A stretch of DNA of 17,574 nucleotides from Acidobacteriota bacterium (GTDB taxonomy: Bacteria > Acidobacteriota > Vicinamibacteria > Vicinamibacterales > Vicinamibacteraceae): positions 1 to 17,574 of the forward strand of contig JAEZDP010000028.1 of the NCBI GenBank assembly GCA_023418055.1, in the 5' to 3' direction. The notes under the pieces are model-generated. The model made no database searches. It was given only the letters and a program-made list of their open reading frames with translations, and had not been told where the DNA came from. Position numbers and translations under genes: made by a program. Shown here in pieces: positions 7,271 through 14,654 of this stretch (the stretch's first letter is position 1; each line of letters opens with the position of its first letter).

Positions 7271-8502
7271 TGCTGCGCCAGTTGCTCGATCGCTACGCGC
7301 CGCTGTTCCACACGGGCGGCAAGCTCGAGCGGATGTATCCGCTGTACGACGCGATCGATACGTTCCTCTACACGCCGTCCACGGTGACCAGCACGGCCGC
7401 GCACGTGCGTGATGGCATCGACCTCAAGCGCCTCATGTCGCTGGTCGTGGTGTCGCTCATCGGGCCGATTGCGATGGCGCTCTACAACACGGGGTACCAG
7501 GCGCATCGCGCCATCGAGGCAGGCGCCGCGCCGCTCGACACCTGGCAGACCCAGGTGATGCAGATGCTGGGGCTGGCCTTCTCGACTGGCGACTTCGCGG
7601 CATGTGTGGTGCACGGCGGGCTGTACTTCGTGCCGGTCATGCTCGTGACCTACGCGGTCGGTGGAGCGTGGGAAGGGCTCTTCGCCCAGGTGCGCGGCCA
7701 CGAGATCAACGAGGGCTTTCTCGTCACCGGCATGCTGATTCCGCTCATCCTGCCGCCCACCATCCCGCTGTGGCAGGTGGCCCTCGGCACCTCGTTCGGC
7801 GTGGTCGTCGGCAAGGAGATCTTCGGCGGCACCGGCATGAACATCCTCAACCCGGCGCTCACCGCCCGGGCGTTCCTGTTCTTCGCCTACCCGGCCGAGC
7901 TCTCGGGGGACGTCTGGCTGGCGGCCAGCGCCGCCGGACCGGCCGGCGACGTCCCGTCGCCCGATGCCTTCACGGGCGCCACCTGGCTGGCGGCCGCCAA
8001 GGTGGCCGGCCTCGACGGGCTGTCGGGCGTCACATTGTGGGACGCCTTCCTGGGCTTCATCCCGGGGTCGATGGGGGAGACCTCGGTGCTGGCCTGCCTG
8101 CTCGGCGCGGCGCTGCTGCTGGGCACGGGCGTCGCCTCGTGGCGGATCATGCTGGGCGTCACCCTCGGTACCGCCGGCACCGCGCTGCTGCTCAATGCCA
8201 TCGGCTCGGCGACCAACCCGATGTTCGGCCTGCCGTTCTACTGGCACATGGTGCTGGGCGGCTGGGCGTTCGGCATGGTCTACATGGCCACCGATCCCGT
8301 GTCAGGCGCGCACACCCTGGCCGGGCACTGGATCTACGGCGTGCTCATCGGCGTCCTGGTGGTGCTCATCCGCGTGGTCAACCCCGCATACCCCGAGGGG
8401 ATGATGCTCGCGATTCTCTTCATGAACGTCTTCGCGTCGACGATCGACTACTACGTCGTCCGCGCCAACGTCAGACGGAGGCAGGCACGTGTCGCAGCGT
8501 AG
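7270..8502 (+). CDS. nqrB: Na+-translocating NADH:quinone reductase subunit B (covalent FMN)
   Basis: A 410-residue polytopic membrane protein. The N-terminus (LLDRYAPLFHTGGKLERMYPLYDAIDTFLYTP) matches the NqrB cytoplasmic segment. Ten or so hydrophobic stretches follow. The covalent FMN threonine motif is DAFTGATWLA, giving T238, close to T236 of Vibrio cholerae NqrB. The conserved FIPGSMGETS and GGTGMNILNPALTARAFLFF segments are also present. NqrB forms the core of the Na+ channel and carries FMN and riboflavin. A longer in-frame extension into nqrA exists but is rejected because the TGATG junction fits coupling. The 3' end overlaps nqrC by 14 nt. Confidence 0.97.
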   Translation: MLRQLLDRYAPLFHTGGKLERMYPLYDAIDTFLYTPSTVTSTAAHVRDGIDLKRLMSLVVVSLIGPIAMALYNTGYQAHRAIEAGAAPLDTWQTQVMQMLGLAFSTGDFAACVVHGGLYFVPVMLVTYAVGGAWEGLFAQVRGHEINEGFLVTGMLIPLILPPTIPLWQVALGTSFGVVVGKEIFGGTGMNILNPALTARAFLFFAYPAELSGDVWLAASAAGPAGDVPSPDAFTGATWLAAAKVAGLDGLSGVTLWDAFLGFIPGSMGETSVLACLLGAALLLGTGVASWRIMLGVTLGTAGTALLLNAIGSATNPMFGLPFYWHMVLGGWAFGMVYMATDPVSGAHTLAGHWIYGVLIGVLVVLIRVVNPAYPEGMMLAILFMNVFASTIDYYVVRANVRRRQARVAA

Positions 8503-9271
8503 TTCGGTGGGCTATACCGTCGGGTTCGCGGCCATCGCGTGCGTCGTCTGCGCCGTGCTGGTGTCGTCGGCGGCCGTCAGCCTGCGCGACCGGCAGCAGG
8601 CCAACGCCGAACTGGATCGCAAGAAGAACGTGCTGCTGGCCGCCGGGCTGGCTACCGCGGACGAGACGCTGGCTCGTGACGAGGTCGAACGTCGGTTCGG
8701 CACCTTCGAGGTGGTGGCGATCGACCTCGACAGCGGCACCGTTGCCGACGATGTCGACGTGGCCACCTACGATCAGCGTCGCGCGCAGGCCGATCCTGCC
8801 TTGAGCCGTGCCGTTGATCGGAACGCTGCGCAGGTGACCCGAGTGCCGAACCGCGTGCTTGCCTATCAGCAACGCGATGACGCCGGCAACGTGGAATTGC
8901 TGGTGTTGCCCATCGAGGGCAAGGGGTTGTGGTCCACGATGTACGGCTTTCTCGCGCTCGGCAGCGACCTCACCACGGTGCGCGGCCTGACGTTCTACCA
9001 GCACGGGGAAACCCCCGGGCTCGGCGGCGAGATCGACAACCCGCGATGGAAGGCGCTCTGGCCCGGCCGCAAGGTGTACGACGAGCAGGGTGAACTCGAA
9101 CTCCAAGTGATCCGCGGGAGCGCCGGCCCACCCGAGACCGATCCCCATCGAGTGGACGGCCTGTCGGGCGCCACCATCACGGCCCGCGGCGTGTCTGCCA
9201 CGATCAGGTTCTGGCTTGGACCCCAGGGCTATGGTCCGTACCTGCAGCGTCTCAAGAAGGAGGCCGCGTGA
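8489..9271 (+). CDS. nqrC: Na+-translocating NADH:quinone reductase subunit C (covalent FMN)
   Basis: A 260-residue protein starting at GTG 8489, with GGAGG (8477-8481) 7 nt upstream, inside the end of nqrB. One N-terminal membrane span (about 8-30) is followed by a periplasmic FMN domain. The attachment motif is DGLSGATITARGV, giving T229 (T225 in Vibrio cholerae). LTFYQHGETPGLGGEIDNPRWKA is the conserved NqrC segment before it. The length is typical. ApbE, encoded four genes downstream, would flavinylate this threonine. Its TGA overlaps the nqrD GTG by 4 nt. Confidence 0.97.
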   Translation: MSQRSSVGYTVGFAAIACVVCAVLVSSAAVSLRDRQQANAELDRKKNVLLAAGLATADETLARDEVERRFGTFEVVAIDLDSGTVADDVDVATYDQRRAQADPALSRAVDRNAAQVTRVPNRVLAYQQRDDAGNVELLVLPIEGKGLWSTMYGFLALGSDLTTVRGLTFYQHGETPGLGGEIDNPRWKALWPGRKVYDEQGELELQVIRGSAGPPETDPHRVDGLSGATITARGVSATIRFWLGPQGYGPYLQRLKKEAA

Positions 9272-9894
9272 GCACCGCCCGCGATGTCCTGATCGACCCC
9301 TTGTTCAACAACAACCCGATTGCGCTGCAGGTGCTCGGCATCTGCTCGGCGTTGGCCGTGACGACCAAGATGGAGACCACCCTCGTGATGTCGGTGGCGG
9401 TCATCGCGGTGGTAGCCGGGTCGAACTTCTTCGTGAGCCTGCTGCGCGAGTACATCCCCAACAGCATCCGCATCATCGTGCAGTTGACGATCATCGCCTC
9501 GCTCGTGATCGTCGTGGACCAGTTCCTGAAGGCGTACCTGTTCGACATCTCGCGCCAGTTGTCGGTGTTTGTCGGGCTCATCATCACCAACTGCATCGTC
9601 ATGGGACGCACCGAGGCGTTTGCGATGCAGAACGGCCCGCGGCTGAGCATGCTCGACGGCATCGGGAACGGGCTCGGGTATGCGGTCATCCTGCTGGGCG
9701 TCGGCACGCTGCGTGAGATCTTCGGGTCAGGCACCTTCTTCGGCATGACGGTGCTCCACGCCACCAATGCGGGCGGCTGGTACGTGCCCAACGGGCTCAT
9801 GGTGCTGGCGCCTGGCGCCTTCTTCCTCATCGGCCTGTTCATCTGGGCGCTTCGCACCTGGAAGCCCGAGCAGGTCGAGGAACCGGAGTCCTGA
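9268..9894 (+). CDS. nqrD: Na+-translocating NADH:quinone reductase subunit D
   Basis: A 208-residue membrane protein with about six spans, starting at GTG 9268. An AAGGAGG (about 9257-9263) lies 4 nt upstream. It has the two inverted half-membrane cysteine motifs seen in NqrD/E: ICSALAVTTKMETT near the N-terminus and ITNCIVMGRTEAFA in the middle. These cysteines, with those of NqrE, hold an iron centre inside the membrane. The order and length match the family. It follows nqrC with a 4-nt overlap and precedes nqrE with a 1-nt gap. Confidence 0.96.
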   Translation: MSTARDVLIDPLFNNNPIALQVLGICSALAVTTKMETTLVMSVAVIAVVAGSNFFVSLLREYIPNSIRIIVQLTIIASLVIVVDQFLKAYLFDISRQLSVFVGLIITNCIVMGRTEAFAMQNGPRLSMLDGIGNGLGYAVILLGVGTLREIFGSGTFFGMTVLHATNAGGWYVPNGLMVLAPGAFFLIGLFIWALRTWKPEQVEEPES

Positions 9895-9895
9895 G

Positions 9896-10513
9896 ATGTT
9901 TGAACACTACCTGGGTATCCTCGTCACGGCGATCTTCGTCGAGAACATCGCCCTGGCGTTCTTCCTCGGCATGTGCTCGTTCCTTGCCGTGTCGAAGAAG
10001 GTCGAGACGGCGGTCGGCCTCGGATTTGCGGTGGTGGTCGTACAGACCATCACCGTGCCCGCAAACAACCTCATCTACCACTACCTGCTCAAAGAGGGCG
10101 CCATGACGTGGCTCAGCCCGGCCCTCGCCGGCTACGATCTGAGCTTCCTCGGGTTCCTCACCTACATCGGGACGATTGCGGCCATCGTGCAGATCGTCGA
10201 GATGACGCTCGACCGCCACGTGCCGGCGCTCTATGCCACCCTGGGCATCTTCCTGCCCCTCATTGCCGTCAACTGCGCGATTCTCGGAGGAACGTTGTTC
10301 ATGGTCGAACGTTCCTACACGTTAGGCGAGAGCGTGGTGTACGGCGTGGGGTCGGGCGCGGGCTGGGCGCTGGCCATCATCGCCCTGGCGGCCATACGCG
10401 AACGGATGCGATACAGCAACGTGCCCGATGGTTTGCGCGGCCTCGGCATTACCTTCGTGATCACCGGGCTCATGGCCATCGGGTTCATGGCCTTCGCAGG
10501 GATTCAGCTGTGA
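9896..10513 (+). CDS. nqrE: Na+-translocating NADH:quinone reductase subunit E
   Basis: A 205-residue membrane protein with about six spans. The ATG at 9896 was chosen because it restores the conserved MFEHYLGILVTAIFVEN N-terminus and has GGAG (9885-9888) 7 nt upstream; the reading frame is open further 5' inside nqrD but that stretch is not conserved-looking. The cysteine motifs GMCSFLAVSKKVETA and IAVNCAILGG mirror those of NqrD, and both subunits share the intramembrane iron centre. FENIALAFFLG-type helices are typical. It overlaps nqrF by 4 nt (GTGA). Confidence 0.96.
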   Translation: MFEHYLGILVTAIFVENIALAFFLGMCSFLAVSKKVETAVGLGFAVVVVQTITVPANNLIYHYLLKEGAMTWLSPALAGYDLSFLGFLTYIGTIAAIVQIVEMTLDRHVPALYATLGIFLPLIAVNCAILGGTLFMVERSYTLGESVVYGVGSGAGWALAIIALAAIRERMRYSNVPDGLRGLGITFVITGLMAIGFMAFAGIQL

Positions 10514-11736
10514 CGACCATCGTGCTCGGCGTCGGGATGTTCACGGGCATCATCCTGGCCCTCGTCGGGCTGCTGCTCGTCGCTCGACAACGCCTGGTGT
10601 CGATGGGCGACGTGTCGATCACGCTCGACGGGGTGGACGCGGCGCCGCTCACGACGCGCGCGGGGGGCACGCTGCTCGGCACGCTGGCCGAGAACCGCAT
10701 CTTCATCCCCTCGGCCTGCGGCGGCAAGGGCACGTGTGGGGTGTGCAAGGTGAAGGTGCTCGAGGGCGGCGGCACGCTGCTGCCCACCGAACGCAGCCAC
10801 GTGTCGCGTGGCGAGGCCCGCGAGGGCGTGCGCCTCAGCTGCCAGGTGAAGGTCAAGTCGGACATGCGCATCGAGGTGCCTCACGAGGTGTTCTCGGTGA
10901 AGCAGTGGGAGTGCGTGGTGCGCTCCAACGACAACGTGGCCACCTTCATCAAGGAACTGGTGCTCGAGCTGCCGCAGGGCGAGACCGTCCCCTTCCGCGC
11001 CGGCGGGTACATCCAGATCGAGTGCCCGCCCCACGTGGTCAACTACAAGGACTTCGACATCGCCGACGAATACCGCGGCGACTGGGACAAGTTCAACATG
11101 TGGCGCTACACCTCGAAGGTGGACGAGACGGTCTCGCGCGCCTACTCGATGGCCAACTACCCCGAAGAGCACGACATCATCATGCTCAACGTGCGGATTG
11201 CGTCGCCGCCGCCACGCGGGCCCGAGGACATTCCGCCGGGCAAGATGTCGTCCTACATCTTCAACCTGAAGCCGGGCGACAAGGTGACCATCTCGGGGCC
11301 CTTCGGCGAGTTCTTCGCGAAGGAGACCGAGGCCGAAATGGTGTTCATCGGCGGCGGGGCCGGCATGGCCCCCATGCGCTCGCACATCTTCGACCTGTTC
11401 CGGCGGTTGAAGACCACGCGCAAGGTGTCGTTCTGGTACGGCGCCCGCAGCCTGCGCGAGGCCTTCTACATCGAGGACTTCGACGCGATCGCGAAAGAGA
11501 ACCCGAATTTCACGTGGCACCTGGCGCTGTCAGAGCCGCTGCCCGAAGACAACTGGACGGGCGATGTGGGCTTCATCCATCAGGTGCTGCTCGACAAGTA
11601 CCTCGACACCCATCCCGCTCCGGAGGACGTCGAGTACTACCTGTGCGGGCCGCCGCAGATGCTCTCGGCCTGCATGAACATGCTTTCGGACCTCGGCGTC
11701 GAACGCGAGGCCATCATGTTCGACGACTTCGGATGA
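10510..11736 (+). CDS. nqrF: Na+-translocating NADH:quinone reductase subunit F (NADH dehydrogenase, 2Fe-2S, FAD)
   Basis: A 408-residue protein starting at GTG 10510, overlapping the nqrE stop by 4 nt. One N-terminal membrane helix (about 3-24) is followed by a ferredoxin domain with C70, C76, C79 (ACGGKGTCGVC) and C111 (LSCQ). Next comes an FAD domain with R210-A-Y-S, then an NADH domain with GGGAGMAPMRSHIFD and the CGPP motif near residue 379, ending in FDDFG. Residue numbers of the cluster and the FAD arginine coincide with the Vibrio cholerae enzyme as I recall it. NqrF takes electrons from NADH on the cytoplasmic side and passes them through FAD and 2Fe-2S to the membrane iron centre. 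Its stop overlaps apbE (ATGA). Confidence 0.98.
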   Translation: MTTIVLGVGMFTGIILALVGLLLVARQRLVSMGDVSITLDGVDAAPLTTRAGGTLLGTLAENRIFIPSACGGKGTCGVCKVKVLEGGGTLLPTERSHVSRGEAREGVRLSCQVKVKSDMRIEVPHEVFSVKQWECVVRSNDNVATFIKELVLELPQGETVPFRAGGYIQIECPPHVVNYKDFDIADEYRGDWDKFNMWRYTSKVDETVSRAYSMANYPEEHDIIMLNVRIASPPPRGPEDIPPGKMSSYIFNLKPGDKVTISGPFGEFFAKETEAEMVFIGGGAGMAPMRSHIFDLFRRLKTTRKVSFWYGARSLREAFYIEDFDAIAKENPNFTWHLALSEPLPEDNWTGDVGFIHQVLLDKYLDTHPAPEDVEYYLCGPPQMLSACMNMLSDLGVEREAIMFDDFG

Positions 11737-12791
11737 CACGCACCGTGCTCGTGGCGGCGATCGTGGCGGGCACGATGTGCCTGGCCGCCTGCGGCCGCGA
11801 GGCGGGCACTGCCGTGCCGGCGCGCCGGACCGTGGAGTTCACCGGACCGACGATGGGGACGACCTTCACGGTGAAGGTGGTGCCCGGGGCGGCCGGGCTC
11901 GCCACCGAGGAACGTCAGGCCATCGACGCGGCCATTCGCGACCAGTTGGCCCGCATCGACCAGCAGCTCTCCACCTGGCGGGTGGACTCGACGCTGTCGC
12001 AGTTCAACGCCTCGGACGCCCTCGTGCCGACACCGGTCGAGCCCGAGACCTTCGAGGTCTTCAGGCAGGCCCTCGAGATGGGGGCGTTCACCGACGGCGC
12101 CCTCGATGTCACCATCGGACCGCTCGTCGACGCCTGGGGGTTCGGCCCCAATGGGCAGGCCGATGTCGCGCCCACCGAGGCGTCGCTCGACGCCCTGTCG
12201 CCCGTCCTCGGATTGGCCCATCTGGAGCTGGACGCCGAGGCCAGGACCGTCAGGAAGCGGACACCTGGCGTGCGGTGCGATTTCTCGTCGCTCGCCGCCG
12301 GCTACGCCGCCGATCTCGTGACGGCCATGCTGGAAGCGCGTGGCCATCGCCACTTCCTCGTGGACATGGGCGGGGAGCTCGTGGCTCGCGGGCTCAACGA
12401 AAACGGGCAGCCCTGGCAGGTGGCCGTGGACCGTCCGCAGGCCGTCGGACGAGCCGTGCTGCGCATCGTGCCCTTGACCGACATGGCCATTGCGACATCG
12501 GGCGACTATCGCAACTTCAGGGACGTGGACGGACGCCGCCTGCCGCACATTCTCGACCCGCGCACGCGCCGGCCCGTGGCGCACCACGTCGCGTCGGTGA
12601 CCGTGCTCGACCCGTTGGGCTGGCGCGCCGATGCCTTGTCCACGGCCCTCATGGTCATGGGGGCGGACGAGGGACTCGCGTTCGCCGAACGGCATCAGGT
12701 GCCGGTGCTGATGCTCGTCCCCGACGAGCGCGGTGACTATCAGGAGCAGGCCTCGTCGGCCTTCTCCGCATGGATGGGAACGCACTCATGA
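11733..12791 (+). CDS. apbE: FAD:protein FMN transferase lipoprotein (flavinylates NqrB/NqrC)
   Basis: A 352-residue lipoprotein: the signal sequence ends in the lipobox LAAC with C20, so the enzyme should be anchored facing the periplasm. ApbE hallmarks are present: GPTMGTTFTVKV, the STWRVDSTLSQFN segment, GGEL after the LVDM strand, HILDPRTRRPV, and the metal-site segment ADALSTALMVMG. The enzyme cleaves FAD and links FMN through a phosphoester to Thr in S/TGAT sites, here predicted T238 of NqrB and T229 of NqrC. The position directly after nqrF with a 4-nt overlap, and overlapping nqrM by 4 nt, matches its role as a dedicated Nqr maturation factor. Confidence 0.96.
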   Translation: MTRTVLVAAIVAGTMCLAACGREAGTAVPARRTVEFTGPTMGTTFTVKVVPGAAGLATEERQAIDAAIRDQLARIDQQLSTWRVDSTLSQFNASDALVPTPVEPETFEVFRQALEMGAFTDGALDVTIGPLVDAWGFGPNGQADVAPTEASLDALSPVLGLAHLELDAEARTVRKRTPGVRCDFSSLAAGYAADLVTAMLEARGHRHFLVDMGGELVARGLNENGQPWQVAVDRPQAVGRAVLRIVPLTDMAIATSGDYRNFRDVDGRRLPHILDPRTRRPVAHHVASVTVLDPLGWRADALSTALMVMGADEGLAFAERHQVPVLMLVPDERGDYQEQASSAFSAWMGTHS

Positions 12792-12976
12792 CGCTGCTGC
12801 TGCTCACAATCGCGGTGATCGCGCTGGTGATGGCCGCCATGGCCGTCGGCGTGGTGTTCTCGGGCCGCTGCCTCCGCGGTTCGTGCGGCGGGCCCGAGGT
12901 GCTCGGCCCCGACGGCACGCCCCTGTCCTGCGACACTTGCCCCATGCGCCACGAGGCGCACTGCGAACACCCGTAG
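12788..12976 (+). CDS. nqrM: NqrM, Na+-NQR iron-centre maturation protein (DUF539)
   Basis: A 62-residue protein with one N-terminal membrane span (about 2-24: LLLLTIAVIALVMAAMAVG) and a cysteine-rich tail: C28, C33 (RGSCGG), C48 and C51 (SCDTC) and C59. The GSCGG motif after a single helix and the position at the end of the nqr operon identify the NqrM/DUF539 family. In gammaproteobacteria it is needed to build the Fe centre coordinated by NqrD and NqrE cysteines. The start at ATG 12788 overlaps the apbE stop (ATGA). An in-frame ATG 18 nt earlier lies within apbE and is less likely. C28 and C59 appear to be extra cysteines. Confidence 0.9.
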   Translation: MTLLLLTIAVIALVMAAMAVGVVFSGRCLRGSCGGPEVLGPDGTPLSCDTCPMRHEAHCEHP

Positions 12977-12998
12977 CGGCGCCCGCCGCCCCGTGCGG

Positions 12999-13038
12999 TA
13001 GACTGGACCCGCCAGCCTGCGGACGCATGTCGGGAGGA
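12999..13038 (+). promoter_or_regulatory. Weak -10 (TAGACT) and strong SD upstream of the second VWFA gene
   Basis: The 66-bp gap after nqrM holds TAGACT at 12999-13004 without a recognisable -35, and GGGAGGA at 13032-13038 ending 4 nt before the ATG at 13043. The SD is convincing. Whether the gene has its own promoter or is read from the nqr operon is unclear; no terminator hairpin with a U-tract separates them. Confidence 0.35.
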
Positions 13039-13042
13039 ACCC

Positions 13043-14146
13043 ATGCGACGTCCAACGCGTGTCGTGTCCCTGTTTGCCGCAGGCCTTGCCTGTGCTGCCT
13101 TCGCGCCCGGATGGGCGCAGCCCGTGCCCACGCAGGCGCCGACCTTCAGCAGCGGCGTCGGACTCGTCCAGGTGCCCGTGGTCGTTCGCGACGCCGACGA
13201 CCGCCCCGTGCACGGCCTGCCGGCCGAGGCGTTCGACGTCTTCGAGGCGGGCCGCCAGATGACGCTCATCAGCGTGGAGGAAGTACGTCGCGACACGACG
13301 GAGGCCTCGTACGTGCCGCGCGAAGTGCTGGTCGTGGTGGACGACCTCAACATCAGGCCCGAAGTGATGCCGCGCGCCGTGGATGCCGCCCGGCAGTTGC
13401 TCACTCGACTCGATCCCCGCGACCGCGTGGCGTTTCTGAACACCAGCACGCAGCCCGACCTGCAGGTGGACTTCACGACGGGGCGCGCGTCGCTCGAGCG
13501 CGCACTGTCACGTGCACGCGGGCAGCAGCTGCCCGGCCTGGCGTTCGGCTTCTGGCAGTCGCGGCGCGCTCTCGGCGTGCTCAAGAGTGTGCTCGACCAG
13601 ATGCGGCGTGAGGCGGTGGGACATCGGCGCCCGTCGCTCGTGCTGTTCACCGAAGGGTACGGCATCCCCGCCGCCGAGCAGAGCGGCCTCGTCGATCAGG
13701 ACCTGCTGCTCGACGTGCGCGAGATCGTGGGGCTCGCCGCGCAGGCCAACGTCACCATCCACGCCATCGACGCGGCGGGCCTCGACATCACGCGGGGCCC
13801 CTTCCGCTCGACGGGCACACGCGCCATCGGCCCCGCGTCTCGCCGCGGCAGCTTCGGTGTGTCATCGAGCCTGGCGGCCGTCAACGACCTCTCGGCGCTG
13901 GCCGCCCTCGCGCACGACACCGGCGGACGACTCACGCGGTGGAACAACGATCTCCTGGCCAACCTGCCCGAGATGCTCGCCGATGCCGACACGTACTACC
14001 TGCTGACCTACGAGATGCCCGAGTTCACGGACCGCGACCGGCGTGGCCGCCTGCCCGTGGTGCGGCAGCTCGACGTGCGGATTCGTCGTCCCGACCTCGA
14101 GGTACGCGCACGGCAGGGCTACGTGCATCCACGCGCCCTCTCGTGA
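13043..14146 (+). CDS. Secreted VWFA-related Acidobacterial domain protein (short form)
   Basis: A 367-residue protein with a signal peptide (MRRPTRVVSLFAAGLACAAF, probable cleavage after GWA or AQA near residue 25-30). The family pattern is clear: VQVPVVVRDADDRPVHGLPAEAFDVFE at the start, VLVVVDDLNIRPE in place of the MIDAS strand, FTEGYGIP in the middle, and the closing DTYYLLTYEMPEF...RQLDVRIRRPDLEVRARQGYV. DxSxS is absent, so metal-dependent adhesion is doubtful. It lacks the long C-terminal extension and PrcB-like domain of its paralogue at 3308-5806. A GGGAGGA SD supports the start. Its function is unknown. It lies 66 bp after nqrM on the same strand. Confidence 0.88.
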   Translation: MRRPTRVVSLFAAGLACAAFAPGWAQPVPTQAPTFSSGVGLVQVPVVVRDADDRPVHGLPAEAFDVFEAGRQMTLISVEEVRRDTTEASYVPREVLVVVDDLNIRPEVMPRAVDAARQLLTRLDPRDRVAFLNTSTQPDLQVDFTTGRASLERALSRARGQQLPGLAFGFWQSRRALGVLKSVLDQMRREAVGHRRPSLVLFTEGYGIPAAEQSGLVDQDLLLDVREIVGLAAQANVTIHAIDAAGLDITRGPFRSTGTRAIGPASRRGSFGVSSSLAAVNDLSALAALAHDTGGRLTRWNNDLLANLPEMLADADTYYLLTYEMPEFTDRDRRGRLPVVRQLDVRIRRPDLEVRARQGYVHPRALS

Positions 14147-14183
14147 ATCGCACCTGCGCAGCGACGGCATCCGGCGAATCGGA

Positions 14184-14189
14184 TACCAT
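14184..14189 (+). promoter_or_regulatory. Possible -10 (TACCAT) close to the DUF4870-like gene start
   Basis: TACCAT lies 9 nt before the ATG at 14199. It matches TATAAT in 4 of 6 positions and has no -35. There is no SD before the ATG, so a near-leaderless start is possible. The spacing is longer than ideal. Confidence 0.25.
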
Positions 14190-14198
14190 GCCTGCCGC

Positions 14199-14627
14199 AT
14201 GCCCTCCGCCCCCCCGGTGTCCTCTGCTCCCTCGCCGTCATCCACACCAGACGAGGCGGCATCCCTCGCCCTGTCGGAGCGTTCGGCGTCGGTGCTGGCC
14301 TATTCCGCGGGGTGGGTGTCTGGAGCGCTGGTGCTCGCGCTCGAAGGGAAGCGCGTCGAGGTGCGGCGTCACGCCGCCCAGGCGTTGCTCGGCTTCGGGG
14401 CACTCATGCTGGCGGCCCTGACGACGTTAGCGCTGGCGGGCGCCAGCTTGTTCGTCTCGGTCACGCTGTTTCGCGGGCTGCTGTGGATGGCGCAGGCGAT
14501 CGTACTCGTCGGCATCGTCAGCTGGTTCGTGGCGCTGGTGCTGACGGCGCGGGGGCGGCCGTGGCGCTGGCCGTTGATCGCGGACCGGGCCGACCGCCTC
14601 GCGTCGCTGCCGCAGCGCCGCCCCTGA
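14199..14627 (+). CDS. Small membrane protein, DUF4870-like
   Basis: A 142-residue protein. A Ser/Pro-rich N-terminal tail (about 1-25) precedes three hydrophobic segments: LAYSAGWVSGALVLALEG, ALLGFGALMLAALTTLALAGASLFVSV and an IVLVGIVSWFVALVLTA helix. The pattern 'LAYsaGwvsG...lEgk...VrrHAaQALLgFG' between the first two resembles the DUF4870/TIC20-like family of small membrane proteins, whose function is not established. The ATG at 14199 was chosen because the frame upstream lies inside the VWFA gene. There is no SD. It converges with the zinc-ribbon gene; the two stop codons are 24 bp apart within a dyad. Confidence 0.75.
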   Translation: MPSAPPVSSAPSPSSTPDEAASLALSERSASVLAYSAGWVSGALVLALEGKRVEVRRHAAQALLGFGALMLAALTTLALAGASLFVSVTLFRGLLWMAQAIVLVGIVSWFVALVLTARGRPWRWPLIADRADRLASLPQRRP

Positions 14628-14654
14628 GGCGGCCGGCGGCGAGCCGTCGCCTCA
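14625..14654. terminator. Dyad containing both convergent stop codons, possible bidirectional terminator
   Basis: TGAGGCGGC (14625-14633) and GTCGCCTCA (14646-14654) form a 9-bp stem with one G-U pair and a 12-nt loop. The arms begin and end with the TGA stop codons of the two converging genes. A shorter alternative stem exists (14635-14651). There is no U-tract on either side, so intrinsic termination is uncertain. Confidence 0.4.

Noticed and set aside
8014..8055. SGVT in NqrB (DGLSGVTLWDAF) as the FMN attachment site
   Set aside because: The upstream DAFTGATWLA (T238) fits the S/TGAT motif and the known position; the SGVT segment aligns with the stretch before FIPGS, which is not the attachment site.
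10504..11520. 338-codon minus-strand frame opposite nqrF
   Set aside because: Composition artefact opposite a fully conserved nqrF.
5915..11736. RNF complex instead of NQR
   Set aside because: The A subunit lacks the ferredoxin-type cysteine motifs of RnfC, there is no RnfB, and subunit F has the NADH/FAD/2Fe-2S layout specific to NqrF.
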